The notes under the pieces are model-generated. The model was not told the DNA's origin. It did no database searches and saw only the letters and a program-made list of their open reading frames with translations. The position numbers and the translations under genes are program-made. From Citrus sinensis (lineage: Eukaryota; Streptophyta; Magnoliopsida; Sapindales; Rutaceae): a DNA stretch of 64,000 bases. The stretch's first letter is position 1. Each line of letters opens with the position of its first letter. The stretch is from assembly GCF_022201045.2 (NCBI RefSeq), contig NC_068557.1, forward strand, positions 29,551,501 through 29,615,500. Direction: 5' to 3'. Shown here one piece after another: positions 56,401 to 64,000 of the stretch.

Positions 56401-59400
56401 GATTAATTTTGCAAGTTGCTATGCAGGTTAGTGCAGCTGGAATTATGCTTTTCCTTGCCTTTGGTAATTTACAAAATATACTGTTCTTATGGAATGTACC
56501 ACGTGCCTGGCTCTGTTTTTGTCTCTTTGCGTTGAGAGGGAGAGATTAAGTGTGGCTTCTTGTTTCTTTTTTTCCCCTTCTCTGTTTATTCTTGTTTTAC
56601 TCAACATTTTTCCCCTTTATTGTGCGGTAAAGATGGTTTACTAAGTTTTCTGTTTCCATCTCTTTATCAGCTGCCATGGTTGAGTTTTATATGGAAGCTT
56701 ATAGTGGGGAACTCTAATTTCTTCCCTCTCTTTTTGCTATGTTTAAAAGAACTTGCTATGTTTCTGAAAAAGCTGTGAATGAGCTTAGCATTTTCAAATA
56801 TGTCAATTTGCATTTGTTAACAAAGGGCCCCCTTTACATTTGGGTGTTGATTTGGGTATTGAGCAATGGAAACTTTTTGAGAGTTTGTTTTCTGAAGCAA
56901 TAATCAATAATCCTCGTTTTCGCTCTCATGATTGCTATATAATTGCAATTATTGTGGTGTTTTTGTGAAAGTTTATCTGGAAGATGTTGTTTGTAACTGA
57001 AATTTGCATCGCAGGGTATTTCTCAGCCAAATGCTGAAGCTAGTGCACCTGATGGTGTTCTTGCAGTGCCTCTTTTGAGACATCAGGTTTGAGGTTTTTC
57101 CTTTTCATCAAAAAGTTTGGGTCAGGGATATTTGAGAATAATTATCTACAGTGAAGAGTTTGCCTCCTAAATATGAATATAGACAATTTGAGAAAAATAA
57201 TTTAATTGGCTACTACTGGTAATCTTAGGTGATGATAACATTGATGCAAAATCTCTGATATAACAGCATTTTAATGAAGTGCATGAAAATGTGGAAGGGT
57301 CTCGGACATAACCGAACTTTAATGAAATGAACAAACATGTGCAAGGTCTCTGGTATAATGACCCTGAATGTATTTATTTTTGTTTTGAAAAAGGAAAATA
57401 GGTTTGTATAAGTGGAAAAGCTCACTTTTTAATGCTAATATAGGAATTGGGATTGAGGGGAGAAGGGACTTTTAAGTGCAAACTATGAGATCCAAGGTTC
57501 AGTGTTGCTGGTTATGATGATTCCGATAAATTGGTGCCCGAATAATTGACATTAAATAATCAATTTATTTATTGTAGCTGGAATGTGTCTCTTATCAATT
57601 TTTTATTTCTCTCTTTGGGACAGCGAATTGCTTTGTCATGGATGGTCCAAAAGGAGACATCTAGCTTGCACTGTTCAGGAGGGATTCTTGCAGATGATCA
57701 GGTTTATTGCTTATAGTCTTTACTTGTGATGACCACCTGATAGTAGATTACCGTTGAAATGTGCTTGGCGTTCTTCAGTTTTAATATTCTCTTTTTCAGG
57801 GTCTTGGAAAAACAATATCAACCATTGCACTTATTCTTAAGGAAAGGCCCCCATCTTTTAGAACAGAGGATGATAATAAACGCCAGTTGGAAACTCTAAA
57901 TTTGGATGAAGAAGACAACGGCATTCAGGTTAATGGCCTTGATCTTGTGAAGCAAGAATCCGATTACTGTCGGGTTGTTCCAAATGGAAGTTCAGCAAAA
58001 AGCTTCAATTTTGTAGAGCAGGCAAAGGGAAGGCCAGCTGCTGGAACCCTTGTTGTCTGTCCTACAAGTGTGTTGCGTCAATGGGCTGAGGAGTTGCGCA
58101 ATAAGGTAACAAGCAAAGGGAGTCTCTCGGTTCTGGTATACCATGGAAGCAGTCGAACTAAGGATCCATGTGAGCTGGCCAAGTTCGATGTTGTTATTAC
58201 AACATATTCGATTGTCAGCATGGAGGTCCCTAAGCAGCCCCTTGGCGACAAAGAAGACGAAGAGGAGAAAATGAAGATAGAAGGCGAGGATCTTCCACCA
58301 ATGTATTGTTCATCTAGCAAGAAAAGAAAATGCCCGCCTAGTTCTGATAGAAAGGGTTCAAAGCAAAAGAAGGGACCAGATGGTTTGCTGCTTGACATTG
58401 TTGCTGGACCTCTTGCAAAGGTGGGATGGTTTAGGGTTGTCTTGGATGAGGCCCAGAGCATAAAGAATCACAGAACTCAAGTTGCTAGGGCATGTTGGGG
58501 TCTTCGTGCTAAACGCCGGTGGTGCTTGTCGGGGACTCCTATTCAGAATGCAATTGACGATCTTTATAGTTATTTTAGATTTCTCAGATATGACCCTTTT
58601 GCTGTCTACAAGTCATTCTGTTCTATGATAAAGGTCCCAATTTCTAAGAACCCAGTTAAAGGTTACAAAAAGCTACAAGCTGTCTTGAAAACAATTATGC
58701 TACGTCGAACCAAAGGTGAGGATTGTCTTCTGTATTAATTTTGTTTGTCTTTAGATAGGGTTGCAAATTTAGTGTTTTGGCTGTTCATAGTGTGATGATC
58801 CTTAAGAGTCAGCAATATGTATTTGATATAACCTTTATTCTGTTAGAGCCGTCTTTGCTATCACGATATCGTACAATTATTGGATGCCTTGAGTTTTCAT
58901 TGTCTGTTGCCTGTGAATTGTAATCGTTAAATGGTTCGCTCTATTCTTTTGATGTTGCATTTTTTAATTAGTTTCTTCCTCACAAATCATTGGGGGTCAT
59001 TGATAATTTAGGGAATATCTTTAATAGTTCATTTTGTGGTCGACATACATTTTTCTCTTTATTGGCTAACCAATCACTGATGTATAAGTAAGAGTCGTGG
59101 AATTGGATTGGGTAAAATATTGAAGGAAGGTAAAAGAGTTACCTGTACCTGAATAGTTTTAGCTTCTTTCTGCGGTTGTATGGAAATTCCTAGTTCACTA
59201 AGCATTCATTTTCCTTTTTTTTCTTTTTGTTCCTGTTCGTTTAAAATTTTCTAGGGTAGAACTGATTTGAAACATTTGACATTTTGTATGCTATTTGAGG
59301 ACTGTTAATTTTCAATGCATTACATGTTCAATTATCTAAATAATTCCGGTTTGATGTGTAACTCACTGCTTGAAGAATTGCTGCAAGGCTTGTGTTATTG

Positions 59401-61757
59401 TGAAATTCACTGCGATGACTGATTGTTATCTTATCTGCAGGCACTCTTCTTGACGGGGAACCAATTATTAACCTGCCGCCAAAGGTAATAATGCTTAAAC
59501 AGGTAGACTTTACAGATGAGGAACGTGATTTTTATAGCCAGCTAGAGATTAATTCACGTGATCAGTTCAAGGTATGGTTTTACTGAAAGTGGTTTCCAGT
59601 TTTTTTCCCCCCTGAAATCATTTTCATGCAGTTAGTGTATGTTTAGTTGTTTTTGGTAATTCTTTGAATCTCTGGATCAGGAATACGCAGCTGCTGGAAC
59701 TGTGAAGCAAAATTATGTCAACATTTTATTGATGCTTTTGCGTCTTCGACAAGCTTGTGATCACCCTCTTCTTGTCAAGGGTTTTGATTCAAATTCTTTG
59801 TTGAGATCATCAGTTGAGATGGCAAAGAAGCTTCCTCAGGAAAGGCAAATGTATCTTCTGAATTGTTTAGAAGCTTCTTTGGCAATTTGTGGCATCTGCA
59901 ATGTATGTGGTTATTTAGTTTTTCATATTGAGTCTCAGATTTGTTTTGTGGAGTTACTTATTCTTTTGAACATATGTTTGGTATTAATTTGGATCATTTA
60001 TTTATTTTTCTGTAGGATCCCCCTGAAGATGCTGTTGTGTCAATCTGTGGTCATGTTTTCTGTAATCAATGCATTTGCGAACGTCTTACTGCTGATGATA
60101 ACCAATGCCCGACTAGGAATTGCAAAATTCGACTCAGTCTGTCTTCAGTGTTCTCTAAAGCTACACTAAACAATTCTCTTTCACAGCGGCAGCCTGGGCA
60201 GGAGATTCCAACTGATTATTCTGATTCCAAACTTGTTGAGGCACCTTCTTGTGAGGGGGTCTGGTATAATTCCTCCAAAATTAAGGCGGCTCTTGAGGTT
60301 CTTCAGTCACTGGCTAAACCAAGGGGGAATACAGTAACGAATCATTCTTTACGGCATTCATTCAATGGAAGCATATGCTGCCCTGGAGATTCAAATGATC
60401 TTCATGGAGGAGATACACTTGATAATATCTCTGATGAGAACGAAAAGATCGCTGCAAAATGTTCGATTGATTCAATTAAGTTAGGTGGGGAGAAAGCAAT
60501 AGTATTTTCCCAGTGGACAAAGATGTTGGATTTGCTTGAAGCTTCTCTTAAAGATTCTTCCATTCAGTACAGAAGACTTGATGGGACAATGTCAGTTTTT
60601 GCCAGAGATAAAGCCGTAAAGGATTTCAACACCCTCCCAGAGGTTTGTGTTTTTGATGACCTGGATATTCTATTCTCATTATTCTTTGTTATGCGATGTT
60701 CAGAGCTTTTTTATCCACTTATATTGGTATTCCATCTGAATTTACTTCCAATATTTGATCCTTTTGCGAGTAGGTCTCGGTTATGATTATGTCTTTGAAA
60801 GCTGCCAGTCTTGGACTGAACATGGTTGCTGCCTGCCATGTTCTGCTTCTGGATCTTTGGTGGAACCCAACCACTGAAGACCAAGCAATTGATAGAGCAC
60901 ATCGAATCGGGCAGACTCGTCCCGTTTCAGTTTTGCGATTAACAGTGAAAAATACAGTTGAAGATCGAATTTTGGCTCTACAGGTACAGTTGTTTTTTTT
61001 TTCAAAGTTTTCTTATTGTTCATGTTGTCTTTTGTTTTAAATAAAAAAATTAAATGAGAGGATGTTTAAGCTATATGCATTAGGTGTGCCAGATAAATTG
61101 GTTGCTTATCTTATGGATTCATTCTAAGAGACAAATTTTGGTGCTTGTGAGTAGAAGCTGAGAGTTGAGGAATTTGGGTTACTCCTCCGACCTTATCCTT
61201 AGATGATGACGTTAGCTTATGGGTGAAGTATTTTAGCAAGTATGAAGACATTTTTTTTCTCAGTTAATTCAGGTTTAATGATGATTTAGTTAACACTCAT
61301 TAGTTAGTATCTGTCATGAAATATATTTTTGGATAGCCTAGGACAGGGCAGAGGCATTAATTTGGGATCAGATGAATGCTTGCTGTCTCAGTGAAAATCG
61401 TTTGTGAGAAGGGTTAAATGACATACTTTGTGTAAGATTGAATTAGAATTCATTTTTGTGGTATTGTATTTTCACGTTCATCAAAGAATGGGCCGTCCAT
61501 TTCCATTGCTTGCATAGTACTTGTAAATATTCATATATCTGAAATATCCATGGTGGGGCTCAAGCGTAGAAACTTTTACCGGCTCAGCCTAGATTAAATT
61601 GTTGGTGGTTAGCTGGTTGTTTGTTAATGAGAAATGCTTTCGTTCTTTGCAGCAAAAGAAGAGAGAGATGGTTGCATCTGCATTTGGAGAGGATGAAACC
61701 GGTGGTCAACAGACTCGCCTTACAGTGGACGACTTAAATTACCTGTTTATGGTGTGA
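53439..61757 (+). CDS. CHR28: SNF2-family helicase-like protein with RING finger, CHR27/CHR28 (FRG) type
   Basis: Twelve exons, plus strand: 53439-53576, 54323-54413, 54598-54960, 55078-56426, 57015-57086, 57624-57701, 57800-58715, 59441-59571, 59681-59902, 60016-60642, 60774-60983, 61653-61757. They join to 4,302 nt (1,433 residues) in frame. Residues 1-650 are acidic and Ser-rich without a known domain. SNF2 motifs follow: I (L-A-D-D-Q-G-L-G-K-T, about 695), Ia ([11 protein letters not shown], about 780), II (D-E-A-Q, about 913) and III (L-S-G-T-P-I-Q-N, about 940). A C3HC4 RING lies at about 1116-1156 ([20 protein letters not shown]). The helicase C-terminal lobe follows (I-V-F-S-Q-W, about 1281; [10 protein letters not shown], about 1365). 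The family is nuclear and ATP-dependent, related to Rad5/SMARCA3, and Arabidopsis CHR27/CHR28 act in gene silencing. Whether this is the CHR27 or CHR28 orthologue is not decided. Confidence 0.94.
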
Positions 61758-64000
61758 TTAAGACGTTCACTAGGTTTGTTGGTACCATTTTGCTAACCCA
61801 TATACAGTTGGTAGGTTCTTTCTTGAGCAGCTGCAGAGCTGCAGCTCTTAATTGACTCATAGCCTCAGTAAATTTCCTAAAGTAGCAGCAGAAAGGAGCT
61901 CTTATCATATAAGAAGGTTGTGTGGATAGTCGCCAAAGAATTAACGTGATATTTTTTTTTCTCCCCCCCCCAAACAATTGATCTCTCTCGTCCTCGTATA
62001 TCTTCCATTAGGTTGTATAGCACGTGGAGTTCATTAGTATACAGCCAGTAAAGGTACCGATGGTTTTTTTCCCTCCCCCTTTTTCTTTAAGTGTAAATGA
62101 TATAGGGTTTCTTTCATTTTTGTCCATTTGGTTTTGTTTTAATTTTCATTTGTTATTTTCGTTTCCAGATACTGAGGTTTCAATACAAATGCAGAATTTA
62201 ATATTTTAGTGCATTTGTGATGCGACTCTGCGTCTCTGCCTAACACGAGCAAGTAAACTCAAAGAAGATGTTAATTAGGGCGGCTATTCACGAGTTCAAT
62301 GATTTGATCATTCGACAAATTGTTTTATTGGGAAATGGACCAAATTAAATATGTAATTAGGGGAAAGATGCTTAGTTTTGGATAATGGTTACATTGCCTT
62401 TTGGTTTGGGCGAGGAAAAAATTAAAAAAAAAATGATGATATAAATTGCCAACGGTGATATCATCCATATAAAGTCTGCTTGTTCACAGTTTTGGACTTT
62501 TGGTGATACTCTTTGGGATAATATTATTCTCTATAGTAAGTATGTGAATCACGTTTTCTTTTGGAATTAGTGCAGATGTGTATACGTTTGGGATCGCTAA
62601 TATGACAGTAAATATGTGGGGTCGAGCCTTTCATTACTCAAAATGAATGAAAGTCTCGGTTGGGCCTTTGCCATTTGGGGACGACAATCACAATACAGAT
62701 TCACAGGCGCGGAGTTGTCACATTATGAAAACAGGTCAGCGTCAAGAACGATTCACAGAAAATCTTTCCGCTGACTGCGGTTACAAAAATTTGATCATCT
62801 GACACTGTTCAGAGCAAAATGTTTCAACCAGAAAAATCCACCACTCCGTATTAATTACGGATTCAGACGAGGTTCAATCCTTCTATTTTTTTTGAATAAT
62901 TTTATAAATTAAAATTTAAAAAAATAATAAAAAATTTTCAATCCCTAATTCTATATTAATAATAATTTTTTTTTTAAATTATAATATTAATTTTTTAAAG
63001 TGTTAATTAATCAAAATAGTGCTTGAATTAAAAATTCAGTACTGAAAAATAAATTTTTATACTTGTATTTGCTTCATTTTTTATTTTATTATATTTATTT
63101 TTTAATTCATTATTAATTATAACAATTTAATTATTATTAATTTATTTTAAATTTATGATAATTTAAAAAAAATAAAAAAATAAATGAAAGTCCAAGTTCG
63201 GCTTAAGCCCAGCCCAAACTTACAATGGGCCCCACCCAACCCCTCACACTTCTACTCTAATGTACTTGTGCCTGGGATTGGAAAAGCCCTGTCCAAGCCT
63301 GCATTTTGCTACCCGTAGTATTAACTAACACGACATAAATAATATACGCAACAATTTATTTACGAATATGAGCACACCCAAATTGGGAGCTGTTTATCGA
63401 GCACAACCTATGAAGCTCACTATCCAGTCTCAAGGCATCCTGTTGAGAGTGTACAACCTAAAATGTCTGCTGCCCAGTCTTAACTCTAGCACAAAGTGGA
63501 GACCGACCCTAGTTTCAATATGCTTCTCAAGTCTCTGAACACAAATCTAGAGGAATGGTCCAAAACCCACAAAGATGGAATCTATAAGTCAAATAAAATT
63601 CTACACACCACAAAATTAATGAATCATTTTATCATAAACTATTCTCTCTCACTGAGGTTTCAATCAAACAGAGCAATTTCTCAAAATTAAAGGGTCATGA
63701 TAAGTTACAGCATGAGTAACTTACAGCCCAGCAATTTTGTGCAAGTATGGGTAGCAAAAGTAGAGTCTAACACCCTCTAAATAGCTGGGCTGCAAGTTAC
63801 TAACTTAGTAAAAGCCAAAATTAAACGGCATCTTAAGTATCATTTTCCATTCATGACATGGCATGACATCCAAACATTTGTAAACAAACTTTTTTCTTCA
63901 ACAATTGCCAAGTAAACGTACTAACATAACAAGAAACCGACATGGTAAAATCAAACCAAAGCACCTAATTGCACCTACCATTCAACCAAGACAGAATATC
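61758..64000. other. 3' flank of the CHR28-like gene and intergenic DNA to the right edge
   Basis: The first few hundred bases are the probable 3' untranslated region (a C run at 61964-61972 and a T-rich tail to about 62210). After that the DNA is AT-rich, extremely so at 62880-63190, with a GC-richer patch at 63190-63310. A hairpin at 63715-63801 is listed separately. No gene was recognised; the frame at 63496-63690 shows no family signature. Confidence 0.55.
63715..63801. repeat. Hairpin with 23-base arms
   Basis: The left arm at 63715-63737 (AGTAACTTACAGCCCAGC...) and the reverse complement of the right arm at 63779-63801 (AGTAACTTGCAGCCCAGC...) agree at 21 of 23 positions. The loop is 41 bases. 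It could be a tiny MITE or a small-RNA precursor-like fold; there is no evidence of transcription. Confidence 0.7.

Noticed and set aside
58078..58461. Minus-strand frame of 127 codons
   Set aside because: Antisense of the SNF2 domain exon of the CHR28-like gene.

Overview
The window is nuclear DNA from a dicotyledonous plant. Genes are split by many short GT-AG introns, intergenic DNA is AT-rich, there are many (TA)n, (AC)n and (AAT)n microsatellites and small DNA transposons, and every recognisable protein belongs to a plant family. The style would fit a woody eudicot such as Citrus, but the species cannot be proven from the sequence alone.

Eight protein-coding genes are supported, one of them cut by the left edge. 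From left to right: first coding exon of a SANT/MYB-like bromodomain gene (minus, 1370-1516); an 18-exon katanin p80 WD40 subunit gene, KTN80 type (minus, 5336-14008); a 17-exon STRUBBELIG-receptor-family LRR pseudokinase (minus, 18339-23252); an intronless gene for a putatively myristoylated MGCC basic/Ser-rich protein (plus, 30358-31362); a two-exon gene for a small single-pass membrane protein (minus, 33046-36541); an intronless kelch-repeat gene (minus, 40040-41155); an intronless gene for a 93-residue protein (plus, 45063-45344); a six-exon GID8-like LisH/CTLH gene (minus, 46115-48840); and a 12-exon SNF2/RING helicase gene of the CHR27/CHR28 type (plus, 53439-61757). That is nine loci counting the partial one. 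For the multi-exon genes I followed the reading frame across every junction; all splice sites are GT-AG and no internal stop remains.

The genes are not an operon or pathway cluster. They cover unrelated housekeeping roles: microtubule severing (katanin p80), cell-surface signalling (SRF), ubiquitin-ligase scaffolding (GID8/CTLH) and chromatin remodelling (CHR28-like).

The most unusual coding feature is in the katanin p80 gene. One 1,019-bp exon holds about 19 in-frame copies of a 48-bp (16-residue) unit with the core N-E-D-Q-A, placed between the WD40 propeller and the C-terminal p60-binding domain. In the intergenic DNA four non-autonomous DNA transposons could be delimited to the base by their target-site duplications: a hAT element (25804-26650, 8-bp duplication), two Mutator-like elements (27833-28678 and 42539-43307, 9-bp duplications) and a Tourist/PIF-Harbinger-like element (49495-50599, TAA duplication) carrying GC-rich islands. 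Several further foldback structures and hairpins are reported with lower confidence. I saw no tRNA, rRNA or CRISPR-like feature.
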